Shown: positions 8,717-19,258, numbered from the stretch's first letter. The stretch: DNA of 39,260 nucleotides from Bremia lactucae (GCF_004359215.1 NC_090610.1:9838067-9877326); one strand, 5' to 3'. The notes: generated from the sequence alone by a model not told the origin. Translations and numbers: made by a program.

Positions 8717-11437
8717 ATGGAACGTCCCGCCGTCTCTGCCGTCATACACGACACTGTCCAAGCAGACGACATGGTGATGAGTGACGTGGGTCCACACCCA
8801 CAAGCTCAAGAAGTGAATCCAACGCTTCCCGCTTCTACTGCCGACAGTGGTACTAGGTGTCCGTCTCCCTTCAAGGGAGGGCAGCGAGAACGGGAATCCA
8901 GCGCACCCTGCTTCTACTGCCGACAGTGGTACTTGGTACCCAACTGTCCATCCTCCTTTGAGCGAAAGGCGGGACAGGGAGAACAGGAACCCAGCGCACG
9001 TTCCAACCACTGGTACGGACCAGGGAAGTGACCCTGGCTCTGTGCAAACTGTACCCAACAAGCCAGCACGGTCGTCAGAGACAGGCGCACCCACAACCGA
9101 TGATGGAATGACAATCCAGCTGTGCGACAGGACTACACATGCAGCCAACTGCAACGTCACCCAGGCAACTGCGCATCCTGACTCGCGTCAGGGTACGCAC
9201 GCAGCTAAGCATCCAGACGCACGACAGGGTACACATGCGACTGTGAACCCAAACGCACGACAAGGTACGCACCCACCAACCTTGCGTACCCTACTGCAAC
9301 GGACCACAGAGATTCGGCGCGACAAAGTTGAAGCTCCGGAAAAGACGAAGGTTGAACTACCAAAACCGCTTGCTGCAGACATCGAAGCCATCGATGCGCT
9401 GTACGAAGCGGGAGGAGACTGGAGCGCGCTTGCGCCACGGATCGATCGAGCCCGTCCGTATATGTTGCCCCGAGCACGTTACGTGATGGTGATCGAGACT
9501 GGACAAGCTTTTCAGCGCACCTCTCCCAACAAACTTCTTACATCCTTCTCCAATGATCACGGCAACCAAGTCGTCCAGCAGCAGATGGACCTGAACCAAC
9601 TTGGTCAGCTCACCAAGATGCCGGGAGGGAACCTCCGCATCAAGGTGAAGACCAAGGAAGCTTGCTTCCGTCTGGAACGCCAAGAGGTCACCATCCTCGG
9701 AGGCAAGTACAGGTTCAGAGAGTTCGACATCCTTGCCGACCGCTTCTACATCGACGTGTCCAGTGTTGACAGCGATGTGGATGCAGATCTCATGCTCAAG
9801 CGTTTCTTCGAGCTTGGAGCGCGACCGATCTACGGTACGTTCCGAGACGTGAACCTTGACGCGGTGATGACGACTGCCACCTGGCGCGTGTATTTCCGCT
9901 CGAATGAATGTCCACCGCAACTCTTTGTGGACGGTTCTGTGTGCGACCAGCTCGTGTTTGCTGGACGCATCCACCCCGTCCATGCGAAGGATGCACCGTT
10001 TCCAGCTCAACGCGTGCCGTTTGGATATCGTTCGCGATATGCGCTAGAGCTCCAAAACCCGACGATGGCGGCAGCAACAGCAACAGCCAACGCAAGAGCA
10101 ACCACGCAAGAGCAACGACGCAACAGCATCAGCCACCCGCGCAGCAGTCGCGGACGTTTGCGGATATTGTTGCTCAGCGACCAATGGAGACATCGTTGCA
10201 ACTCGCCCTTAGACAAGGTGCCGTCGTTCAACAGGCGGTATCGCCAGCTCGAACATCGACGAACCAAACACCAAGTGAACTGTCGCTGAGCACGAATGGG
10301 TTGGTAATGTTGACACCGCCTGGGAGTCCGAAACCCATGCTCAAGCAGCTACCACCTTCCTCCAGCGAGCTCACGACCAACTCAAAGAAGAAGGGCAAAC
10401 GGACACGCAGTGCGACTGACTTTGCCAACATGCTCATGAAGAGTCGACCGAAGCCACTCGTAGGAGTTGCGACGAGCAACTACTTTGACGTGCTTAGCAA
10501 GGTTGAGGTTAATTTCGCCTGTTGCTCGGCCACTCTCGATGAGCAACATGGTCCACGTTTCCAGATCGTGCCTCGCACGGTGAAGGCTCCAGCCCAGTTA
10601 AGTGAGTCGAAGGAAGCCAGCCATTTCCTTACCAAGCATCACACCAGCGTTGTGAAGACCGAGAAACCAATGCCAATCCAAGAGATCGTCGCAGAGATGG
10701 AGACGACTGAAGAGACAGCCGATCTCCAGCTATCGCCAGATCGCCTTGCGGTTGCTGATTCCAAGATTTCGGGGTCGCGTAAGGTGTTGCGAAATACCAA
10801 CAACGCAGACACGGTGGTGTACTACGCATCGTGTTCAACGCCCCTCGCCTTCAATACCGTGTTACTCCAAGAGATGTCTGCCACCAGCTCTCATGTCAGC
10901 GACTTGGCTCACCTACACCTGATCAACCGTGTGCTGAGCGCGACAGATCCAGATAAGTCGACCACTTTCGCGAACAAGTGGGCCAAACACCTTGGTGACA
11001 AGGTTCCGAAGAAACGAGAGGAGCTGTTCCAACGTGTGGCTGCATGGTGGAAGACACCATCAGACAGCACAAAAGAACTTGTGCGTGCATCCAGAGCACT
11101 GGCTCTCTTTGAGCTCATGCTCATGTGCACGGCGCCGAGAATCTTCGAGAAAGACTTCTGGCTCCAACATGTGACTGGTATGTCGATCGCGTGGATTCCA
11201 GCACACAATCGTCGCCTTCTTCACCCCAACTTGCTTTTGGCACTGTTGAGATCCAAGCTTGGAGAGATCTGTTTCAAACTTTGGGAAGCTGTCCAATGGC
11301 AGGGTTCCATGCTGAACGACCTTGAAGCCCTTCGCGCCAGTGATGGCTTCTACCCAGACGATGCAAGCGTACTCCAGTTACAGAAGGTAGACGATCAACT
11401 CACACTCGTGACTGGCCCACTCAGTCAGAGTTCGTAA
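8717..11437 (+). pseudogene. LINE ORF1 (RNA-binding gag-like protein), two frameshifts
   Basis: The start is the ATG in CCGCCATGG at 8717. The protein runs in one frame to about 8850-8905, in a second to about 10020-10110, and returns to the first until the stop at 11437, which would give roughly 900 aa. Both shifts lie in repetitive DNA: the first between two imperfect 85-bp repeats that both encode PASTADSGT, the second in a run of CAA/CAG/GCA triplets. A 12-residue motif (HPDARQGTHA-type) is repeated three times at 9171-9278. The middle part (9480-10050; KYRFREFDILADRFYIDV, then FELGARPIYGTFRDV) looks like an RRM-like fold of LINE ORF1 proteins, by impression only. No CCHC knuckle was found. 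The shifts could be real decay or sequence errors. Confidence 0.7.
9171..9278 (+). repeat. 36-bp tandem repeat, three copies, in LINE ORF1
   Basis: Three in-frame copies of 36 bp encode HPDSRQGTHAAK, HPDARQGTHATV and NPNARQGTHPPT. Arg-Gln-Gly-Thr-His is invariant. The period is a multiple of three, so copy number can change without breaking the frame. Confidence 0.8.
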
Positions 11438-14400
11438 AGTTGTCGAAACAGTAGACACAGCCAAGATTTCGTGGCAAGGCGTCAGCTTGCTGACAGTCAA
11501 CACCAATGGGATCAAGAAGAATGGCCATCTGCTGATTGAAAATTTTCTCCAGCGACACAGCGTCTCTTGTGTCCAAGAAACCAAACTACGTGATTCTCAT
11601 CATCTCGACACACTCAAGTTCAACCACGACGCCCGATTCCAGCACAAACTCTTTGTCAGTGATCCGGGTGCTAACAGCTCAACCCAGACTACCGGTCGGT
11701 CAGGTGGAGTGCTGACTGTACTCCGCTCGGACTTCCCAGGTTTCGACACTGTGGTGGAGCTTCCCGATCTGACAGTCCCAGGTCGCTATCTAGTGATCCG
11801 AGTGTCAGTTGGGAATGCTCCCATATACATCCACAATGTCTACTCGCCTGTCAACGACTCCGACAAGTTGGTGTTCTTCGATCACCTACGAGTCGACTTG
11901 TTCGAAGACAATGCGACGCACCTCGTGCTCGGCGACCTCAACACACCTCTGGATCCAAGCATGGACTCATCTCAACCCTCGCTTCGTGCTCGTCCTGGAC
12001 GCAGTGCATGCCTCGGTTGGCTCGGTCAGCTTGGAGTGGTAGATTCCTGGCGCATCCACCATCCAGATGAACGAGTGTACACAGGTCCTCAGCCACGTAA
12101 AAACCGACTCGACTACATCCTCATGTCTGAAGACTTCAGCAACGCAGTGTACGGCGATGCCAAGTACTTCGAACCCAAGGGTGCAGGTGACCACTTGGTG
12201 CACCAAGTCACACTCCGCTCCATGTCCCAGTTGCATGGTCGTGGATATTGGAGATTCCCAGCATATCTGCTTGAGTACCCGGAGGTGGTTGAAGCCATCC
12301 AGGGTGAGGCTCAGCAACTACTACAAGATATCCAAGCCGCCAAGAACCCAGGCAAGGTCTGGGAACAATGGAAGAAGTCAGTCCGTCGGCTTCTACAGGC
12401 ACTCCAACGCAAACTTCGATCCCAAAATGAAGCTGCAGTCGAAATAGCTCGCAAGACACTCGACGACGCAGCGAAGCGATTCCGCGAAGATCGTCACTCC
12501 GTATCCCAGGCTGGTTTCCATACCGCTATGGAAGCATACCGGGACTGTGTGAACAGATCTAGTTGCTATAACCAAGACGCTGCCTTCGACTTCCAAGCTC
12601 AACATGCTGAGACGTCATCCAAATACTTCTTCCGACCACTAGACACTTCACTCCGTCGAGTCAGTATCGAAGAAGTCCAGACATCGAATGGACGTGTCTC
12701 ACGCAACTCCCAAGATATCTCAGCGGGATTCCGAGCTCACTGGGGATCTATCATGGGAGATCGAGACAGTCCAGCTGAATCTACGCCGCCAACCAACTCC
12801 AGCAAAAGTCGGAAGTTGCTGAGTACGATCGAAAAGCGGCTCTCGACAGAAGAACAAGATCTGCTGAACACTCCAATCTCCGGCGCCGATTTGGCTGACG
12901 CACTCAAACACATGAAGGCCAGCTCTGCTCCTGGGATGGATGGACTCACAGCTGGTTTCTATCAAGTTGCAACTGATGTCTTTGGTGAATGTCTGAGCAT
13001 CGTGTTCAACTATCAGCTAGCACGAGGTGAGCTCCTATACTCCCAGCGTCAGTCAGCAGTCTGTCTCTTGCACAAGAAGGGTTCCCGGGCCGATCCGGGA
13101 AACTTTCGACCGATCTCGCTCATGGGAGTCGACGTCAAAGCTCTGTCCAAGACACTGACGTATCGACTACAGCTCTCCCTACCCAAACTGATCCACGTCG
13201 ATCAGAAGGCGTTCGTGAAGGGTAGATCCATCCATCACCACATTCGCTTTCTGGCTGATCTGCAAGATCTCGTGACTGCAAGAGATGAAGAGGCCTACGC
13301 CATGTTTCTCGACTTTGAGAAAGCGTACGACCGAGTCAACTGGAATTATATGTTCCAAGTGCTTGATCGCATGGGCTGTGGTGGAGCCTTCTCCGACTGG
13401 GTGAAGCTGCTGTACACAGGTCAACAGGCTCACCTTCTGATCAATGGTCACATCCAGCCAGCAATCTGTCCGACACGCGGTGTCAAACAAGGTGACCCGC
13501 TCTCAGCATTGCTCTTTCTAATGGTCATCGAACCATTGGGTAATCTGTTACGTCAACACGAAGAACATGGCATCTGTCTGACAGAGGATCACACAGTTCC
13601 CGGATTGTTCTTCGCTGATGACTCGACGTTGCTCTCTAGCTCGATACAAGGTATCCAAGCGCAACTCGAACTTGTCCAGGTGTATTGCGATGGCTCTGGT
13701 GCCAAGCTCAACTTGAGCAAGTGTACTTTGATGCCACTGCATCGGTTACGTGAAGCCCCAGTTATCCCTGGCATCAAGGTACTGCAGAGAGGCGGGAATG
13801 TCAAGTTTCTCGGTCTCCTCTTCGGTCAAGACACAACGGACGATGCCATCATCGAGTTCCTGGATCGACGCTTCTATGAAGGTTTCCTGCTCTGGTTCCG
13901 TCGAGCACGAACCTTGAGAGGTCGTCTACTCATCGCGCTCACCATGGTTCTTTCTCGGCTCTGGCACTACACGGTACATGTCCCAGTTCCTGACCGCATT
14001 GTCAAGAAGTGGCAGTCGACACTCAACCGATTCGTGCTCAGTCGTCGCTACGAACGCAACGCCAAGCATATCCAGTTGATCGCCAAGGAGTTCCTGTATC
14101 AACCACGCTCGGAGGGTGGATTGCACATCCCCAGCATCGAAGCTTCACTCAAGCGTCAGAAGCTCCAACAGTTGCTCCAGTTTGTCGCTGCCTCAACCTC
14201 GACGACACGCAACTGGACCACTGCAGGATTAACACTCCTATTGCTTGCTCTCCCAGGTTGGGGCCCATGGCAGCCACTCGACTTCCTGACGATCAGTCCG
14301 CTGCGACATGGTGCACTACTCAAGCGGTGTGTCTTGTCCCAATGGTGGAGAGTGGTGTGGTGTCTGTGGTACTCACTCAAGTGGGAAGTCACATGGCGTG

Positions 14401-15629
14401 ATCTCAATCCTCCAGCTCGTCTCACATACCTGCTCAGACAACCGATCTGGTTCCATGGTGCGTCCGAGTTCCAGTATGTCAAGGCAACTCGAATTGACAC
14501 TTCAGAAGTCCAGCGTCGTAGCTTCTGTATGGTTGCAGAGCCCCAGCGCAGTTATCGTCAACACGTCGCCAACGCTTTCCAGATAAGAAGTCTCTCTGAC
14601 TTCCTATGTCCGGATGGTTCATGGCCAAACGTCGACGCTTTTGCTCGCTCTCATATCGACTACCAGTACACTGCTGTACCAGCTTACCAGCAATACAAGT
14701 GGCTCCGCGCACTCCATGTTGAAGCCACACAAGTCTTCCAGCGACTGATCGGACTGTGCGAAACCAACTCAATAGTCCCCATTACAAACAACACGGAGAT
14801 CTCTCGAGCTCCTTACGTTGGAGTGAAGGTTGGGGAACGAACACATATTGTTCCCTCGATTCCCCGATCCCAGCTGCTCGCTATCGTGTGGAAACCACCA
14901 ACACCGAAGAAACCTCACCCCATCCAACTACACCACGTTCGAGCCACAGCAGATGACATCAAGAGGTTTGTGCGACTGTGCAAACATCTGAGAAAGATAC
15001 TGCTACCGGTGTATGAAGATCTCCAGTATCGACTGGCAATGCGTCTGTTGCCAGTACGATCTCGCTTCTCTTTCCTGCGAGAGGCTCACCCGCAGATCAT
15101 ATATTGCATCCGTGATGGGTGTTCTGCAGTGGAGACAGAACAACATCTGTTCTTCGAGTGCGTATTGCCCTCTGAACTATGGCCAGTGATGTTTCGTGAC
15201 TGGTCTTCGTTCTTCACCTACGCCCCAAAGTGGATCGACATTGTACTTGGACGTCGACCCACACCAACTGACGAGTGGAAAGAACACATCGGCATGTTGG
15301 GAGACCTATGGCAGATCATGCGTGCGATCGTCCTTCACTTTGTGTGGACCGTGCGCAACGACTGTCTGTTCCGACAGCGCGCACCAACACCGTTGCTACC
15401 AGCACTCCGTGTCATCTATACGACGTTCAGCGCTCATGTACGAGCTTCCATGCGTCGTTCTCAATCTGAAGAAGACCAAGCCTCGATCAAGTGTGTATTG
15501 AAACAACTTCGGTGTTCTCGCTCACTTGGTGGTTTTATGCAAGTCAACCCACATTTATTCGCTGTGAGGTTCCTCAAGCAACAAATGCAAGGTTGGTTGC
15601 ATCGGAAGATACAAGAGGATCGATCGTAG
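11412..15629 (+). CDS. LINE ORF2: APE endonuclease and reverse transcriptase
   Basis: Uninterrupted for about 1400 codons from the stop at 11409 to TAG at 15629. The N-terminal endonuclease/exonuclease/phosphatase domain has QETK, LVLGDLN and GAGDH signatures and should nick the target DNA. The reverse transcriptase follows with GMDGLTAGFYQ, PISLMGVDVKA, MFLDFEKAYDRVNW, GVKQGDPLSALLF and the catalytic FADD (Asp codons at 13617 and 13620). The C-terminal part has CIRDGC...EQHLFFEC, a zf-RVT-like zinc motif. There is no ATG before the endonuclease; the first in-frame Met falls after the GDLN motif. The frame overlaps the last 26 nt of ORF1 in the +1 frame, so translation probably depends on +1 frameshifting or reinitiation. 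All catalytic residues are present. Confidence 0.9.
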   Translation: MAHSVRVRKVVETVDTAKISWQGVSLLTVNTNGIKKNGHLLIENFLQRHSVSCVQETKLRDSHHLDTLKFNHDARFQHKLFVSDPGANSSTQTTGRSGGVLTVLRSDFPGFDTVVELPDLTVPGRYLVIRVSVGNAPIYIHNVYSPVNDSDKLVFFDHLRVDLFEDNATHLVLGDLNTPLDPSMDSSQPSLRARPGRSACLGWLGQLGVVDSWRIHHPDERVYTGPQPRKNRLDYILMSEDFSNAVYGDAKYFEPKGAGDHLVHQVTLRSMSQLHGRGYWRFPAYLLEYPEVVEAIQGEAQQLLQDIQAAKNPGKVWEQWKKSVRRLLQALQRKLRSQNEAAVEIARKTLDDAAKRFREDRHSVSQAGFHTAMEAYRDCVNRSSCYNQDAAFDFQAQHAETSSKYFFRPLDTSLRRVSIEEVQTSNGRVSRNSQDISAGFRAHWGSIMGDRDSPAESTPPTNSSKSRKLLSTIEKRLSTEEQDLLNTPISGADLADALKHMKASSAPGMDGLTAGFYQVATDVFGECLSIVFNYQLARGELLYSQRQSAVCLLHKKGSRADPGNFRPISLMGVDVKALSKTLTYRLQLSLPKLIHVDQKAFVKGRSIHHHIRFLADLQDLVTARDEEAYAMFLDFEKAYDRVNWNYMFQVLDRMGCGGAFSDWVKLLYTGQQAHLLINGHIQPAICPTRGVKQGDPLSALLFLMVIEPLGNLLRQHEEHGICLTEDHTVPGLFFADDSTLLSSSIQGIQAQLELVQVYCDGSGAKLNLSKCTLMPLHRLREAPVIPGIKVLQRGGNVKFLGLLFGQDTTDDAIIEFLDRRFYEGFLLWFRRARTLRGRLLIALTMVLSRLWHYTVHVPVPDRIVKKWQSTLNRFVLSRRYERNAKHIQLIAKEFLYQPRSEGGLHIPSIEASLKRQKLQQLLQFVAASTSTTRNWTTAGLTLLLLALPGWGPWQPLDFLTISPLRHGALLKRCVLSQWWRVVWCLWYSLKWEVTWRDLNPPARLTYLLRQPIWFHGASEFQYVKATRIDTSEVQRRSFCMVAEPQRSYRQHVANAFQIRSLSDFLCPDGSWPNVDAFARSHIDYQYTAVPAYQQYKWLRALHVEATQVFQRLIGLCETNSIVPITNNTEISRAPYVGVKVGERTHIVPSIPRSQLLAIVWKPPTPKKPHPIQLHHVRATADDIKRFVRLCKHLRKILLPVYEDLQYRLAMRLLPVRSRFSFLREAHPQIIYCIRDGCSAVETEQHLFFECVLPSELWPVMFRDWSSFFTYAPKWIDIVLGRRPTPTDEWKEHIGMLGDLWQIMRAIVLHFVWTVRNDCLFRQRAPTPLLPALRVIYTTFSAHVRASMRRSQSEEDQASIKCVLKQLRCSRSLGGFMQVNPHLFAVRFLKQQMQGWLHRKIQEDRS

Positions 15630-15787
15630 ATTCTCCATTCTCCCTCATCGAACAACGATAGGAATCTGTATTATAGCAGATACACTGTATAATACTCTAG
15701 CTCAATGTATACTAGCAGGCTCACAGTCATATTCTAGGTAGATTGAGAAGTCATTCCGTCTAATTCTAGTAATATAGACACTTAAAC

Positions 15788-15802
15788 TCAGCTTTTAGGC
15801 AA
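15788..15802 (+). repeat. Target-site duplication, right copy (LINE)
   Basis: Exact second copy of the 15 bp at 8613-8627. The unoccupied site would read continuously from 8612 through this copy into the short spacer 15803-15861. Confidence 0.85.
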
Positions 15803-15863
15803 TTTATGAAGTATACACATTTGTCTTAATCATCGAAGAAGTCAATTCGTGAAATTCTTGCTA

Positions 15864-18046
15864 CAGTAGAACCCTTCTAAAGTAATACGCTCTAAAGTAA
15901 TAATACGTCCTAAGTAATAAAATTTCGTGGTCCCGAGTTGGGACTTAAGGTTAAAGTAATTTTTTGCCAAAGTAATAAAGTAATATTTTTTAAAGTCCCA
16001 CTATTAGTAGACACATACCCCAAAAGTAATATATTAAGTTGTATCTAAAAAAAATTTTTTTTCAAATAACTATACTTCTTTTGCCGCTTTTGAGAGAAAT
16101 CGATGGAGAGTGACTTGCTTCTTTCCAGTAATCTGTATCCTTTCAAAATCGTCCAAAACTTCATTCAGTTTCCTGTGAGTCGTGGAAGTATCACACTCCC
16201 TCTGCATGAAGTACAGTTTACACAACCTTATTGCATCAAGGACGTCCTTAGCTTTCACGGGGGCTGGCACTTCGCTATCATCCGCATCGGGAATCCCTCC
16301 TTCCACTTCTTCAGGCAAAGACAATCCATGTTCTTCCATTGTTACTGCCACAATGTCTTCAACGTCAGGACTATAGGCGACCTCTCTCTCCAAGGGGTTG
16401 TTGAGGATGGCGTTGATGTCCATTGGATTGCGGTACAGTTGATCATTCTGTAACATCAGGTCATCTGCAACATTTGCGGGGGGTTCGGTCGCCCTAGCAG
16501 GAACTTGGATGTTCAAGCTTGATGTCCGAATTTTGCAGTGATTAAAACAATTACGAATAGTTTCCTTGGTCACCATATTCCAAACCTCCACAGCCCACAC
16601 CATCGCCTTCAAAACATCCACTTTTTTATGCGCTTCCACATTGCCAAGTGTTTCATCCAGCTCCAATGCTCTTAGCAAGTTGCGATTGAAAATTTTCCTG
16701 TAAAGGCCTTCAAAGTTCGAATAATGCCTGCATCACAAGGCTGAATTCGGGAAGTTGTGTTGGGCGGCAGGTGAAGGATTTTAACATTGGCCAGCTCCGG
16801 CAAGCTGTCAATTGGAACATGAGCAGACAATTGTCCATAATCAGCAGCACCTGTCTTCTCCCCATCCTCCGATTAAACCATTGTAGCCATTCCAAAAACA
16901 ATACACTGTTCATCCAAGCCTTCGGGTTTGCCCTGTAGTGGCAGCCAAGGTTCTGACGATTGATATTTTTGAGACAACGGGGATTCAAGTATTTCCCAAT
17001 CACCCAAAGTGGGAAACGATCTGAGCCATCTCCGTTGGCACAAACAACAAAAGTTAGCCGTTCCTTGTGCTGCTTGCGGCCCTCCAGTTGCTTCGTTGCA
17101 AGTGAACGATCAGCCTAAAGTGAGGAGGCAATAAATTTTAGTATTTGAAGTTGCTTCCAAAGTGATTTCAACTGGCCCCGACATACCTGAAGTCGGTAAA
17201 ACAAACCCGTTTCATCCATATTGTAGATATCCTTCCATTCATACTGATCCAAAACTTCTCGAATTGCGGGTAAGGATTGCTCGAGTATCTCCATGTAAAC
17301 CGAACCGCTCTCTCCATGTCTCACTCGCTCTTTGATTCCATATCGAGCTTTGAACCTGTTCAACCACCATTGGAGAATTGAAACGTATTTGTGTCTTGAT
17401 CGGGGTACAGTCTCTCCAAAAAAATCCTCCCCTTTTCTTTATAAAGTTCACCCGAGAGATCCATGACATCTTCGTAAGTTCGCACAAATTTGTAAAGTGC
17501 CTCTTCCATGAGAGGGTATTCTACAGTCTTCTGACGCTTCGCATCCATACTAATTTTTGCTCCGTCTCCTGCACCAGCTTTTTCACCTTGGGAGATCCAG
17601 TGCTCCTGCTGCTTGAGAATCTTGGAAATCGCAGCTTGACTGACAGTCATGCCAAATTTCTCTACCACCCATTGTGCAATATCCTTCTGTGTTCCACTGG
17701 TATCACGCTTCCTTTTACTGATAGCTATGCGGATTTCATTAGTGATAGGAGCATGAGCAACCTTCAGGTGTGCTTTCGCCATTTTTTGTGTTAAGTTTGC
17801 AGTTCTTGCTTAGACGTTTAGATTTGCCGTTCCCGTTCTGTACTTCTTATAAATATTTTAGTTTAGTTAAAGTGTCAAAGTTGAAGCTTCACGTCGAGGG
17901 TTAGGGTTAGGTAATGCGTCAGCTGCACATTGAGCTTCCTAAACGAAAATTTTCTGGAGAGAAGAGGTTGGCATCTAAAGTAATAAAACGCATAAAGTAA
18001 TATTACTTTTCGGTCCTAAGAGTATTACTTTAGAGAGGTTCTACTG
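15864..18046 (-). mobile_element. pogo/Tigger-like DNA transposon, 2183 bp
   Basis: Its ends are inverted repeats beginning CAGTAGAACC and containing TCTAAAGTAATAC about ten bases further in, on both sides. TA flanks both ends (15862-15863 and 18047-18048), the target duplication of the Tc1/mariner-pogo superfamily. Inside each end the motif AAAGTAATA is repeated several times (15878-15990 and 17975-18035), probably as transposase-binding sites. The single gene on the minus strand is a CENP-B-like transposase with frameshifts. The copy is structurally complete but should be immobile unless a transposase is supplied in trans. Confidence 0.9.
16070..17782 (-). pseudogene. pogo/Tigger-type DDE transposase, intron-containing, frameshifted
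   Basis: Starts at ATG 17782. Order: a CENP-B/Psq-type helix-turn-helix (MTVSQAAISKILKQQ); a second HTH (FSNG, then LNRFKARYGIKERVRHGESG); then the DDE_1 catalytic core. The first Asp is in IYNMDETGLFYRL, the second in LLIMDN followed by the out-of-frame SAH, and the third in QPCDAGI. A 75-bp GT-AG intron at about 17117-17191 splits FYRLQ from ADRSLATKQLEGRKQ. Three single-base deletions disrupt the frame: after SNG near 17363, after IMDN near 16820, and near 16706. The acidic C-terminal region (16678-16070) is intact. It would be about 550 aa if unbroken. Confidence 0.85.
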
Positions 18047-18170
18047 TATTTAAGAAACATCCCTTTACAAGAATATGGACTTGCAATAAAGTTTAAATTA
18101 ATTCTGCAAGCAAATTCAAATTTAAAGCGATACTTACATCATAACATAATCGAGAGGGTGTCTATCGTCC

Positions 18171-18187
18171 GCACATTGACAAATTAC
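18171..18187 (+). promoter_or_regulatory. Candidate Inr/FPR of the ATP synthase b gene
   Basis: GCACATTGACAAATTAC, 10-26 bp before the ATG at 18197, matches the oomycete start core GCTCATTYYNCAWTTT with few mismatches. If it is the transcription start, the upstream in-frame ATG at 18158 lies outside the mRNA, which supports 18197 as the start codon. Confidence 0.4.
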
Positions 18188-18196
18188 TCGTCCAAG

Positions 18197-19258
18197 ATGC
18201 TTAGCCGTGCTATTCTCCGCAAGGCTGCGCTCAGCTCCTCCACGCTGTCTTCCCTGAACATGCTGCGCCCTTTGAGTCTGCATACGACAGGCTTTGTGAA
18301 CAAAGAAGAAGGCTCTGGCGGGGAAATTCCCGTGCCGACGCAGGGTTTGCTTGAGCAAGCTGGTCTGACGGACTGGAAGATTTCAGCCCCAATCATTGGC
18401 GCTCTTGCCATTCCCGCCATTTCGAACCACGTAAAATCGAGTGCTTATCTCAATGGTCTACTATCGCGACAGAATGACGTAATGTTGTGCAATTTTTTGA
18501 TTAGTTTTACGTGCTTAACGAGGAGTCGCAACTGGCCTGCTGCTTCCTACTCTTTTGCTCGGCTACCTACAAGTACGGAGGTGACATGATAGCCTCGTTC
18601 TTTGACGAGCGCGCGGCCGCAATTTTAAGGTGAGAATAGCTTGCCTCGGAAGGGTCTTTTTCTGCCGCTGAAGCTTTCTTTTTCTAACAGCGAACACAAC
18701 GCCGTAGAAGACGCTAATCTGGACCTGGCTAAAGAGACGCTAGAAACTCACAAATCCATGCTTCACATTCACGAGGACATTGCTTCCGTGGCTGAAGCCC
18801 ACAAGGAAGCTGTAGCTTTAATGTGCGAGGTCCAGGCGTACAAGTTGCGTCACAAGACGCGAGAAACTTTTATTAAAAACCTCGAAGCCGTCCGAGAGAT
18901 TGAAGGAAATTACAATCTTGAGCTGCAGAAGAGCATGGTTGCCGCCGCAACCTCAAAAGTGCGCGCCTTTGTGCAGAAGGGCGACAAGAAGCTAAAGGAC
19001 GCTGCTTTTAAGCACGCGCTTGACATTCTTGGCAACGTCGACATGGATGAAACCAAGGAAGATGACGTGGCGGCGCTATTTAGCAAGGAGCTGCGCGCCT
19101 ACGCGTCGGATCTTGAGGCCAAGCAGGGTCAGCTGGTTAAGCTTACGAGTGAGGAGCAAAGCGAGCTGCAGGCAGACTTAGACGCCTACATGAAGCGTTT
19201 TGGTCTTGAAGATGCCAACTTTAAGGCTCCAACGGAAGCTAAATTTAAGCTCATGTAA
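18197..19258 (+). CDS. Mitochondrial ATP synthase F0 subunit b, 3 exons
   Basis: The peripheral-stalk subunit that links F1 to the inner-membrane F0 sector. Exons 18197-18430, 18505-18629 and 18691-19258, with GT-AG introns of 74 and 61 bp, give 308 aa. The N-terminus MLSRAILRKAALSSS is a basic, Ser-rich amphipathic presequence. Exon 2 encodes the membrane part and family signature: NEESQLACCFLLFCSATYK, then GGDMIASFFDERAAAI. Exon 3 is the long charged helix (HEDIASVAEAHKEAV and onward) typical of Mt_ATP-synt_B. The ATG at 18158 is in frame but would put 13 residues before the presequence; 18197 is preferred. The gene converges with GINS1, with 232 bp between the stop codons. Confidence 0.88.

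Larger units (their letters stand above)
8628..15787 (+). mobile_element. Near-complete LINE (non-LTR retrotransposon), about 7.16 kb
   Basis: The element has a short 5' leader (8628-8716), a gag-like ORF1 (8717-11437), an endonuclease/reverse-transcriptase ORF2 (11412-15629) and a 158-bp 3' tail ending without a poly(A) run. Perfect 15-bp duplications flank it, as expected from target-primed reverse transcription, and they imply a full-length, recent insertion. The endonuclease is of the APE type and ORF2 ends with a CCHC-like motif, the layout of L1/Tx1-type LINEs. It separates the USP gene from the ATP synthase gene. Confidence 0.88.

Noticed and set aside
8847..8849. 8847 as the start of LINE ORF1
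   Set aside because: The codon is GTG in the middle of a repeat; ATG at 8717 has a good context and the coding sequence continues across a frameshift.
18158..18196. ATG at 18158 as start of ATP synthase b
   Set aside because: In frame, but it precedes the Inr-like element and would hide the presequence; ATG at 18197 fits better.
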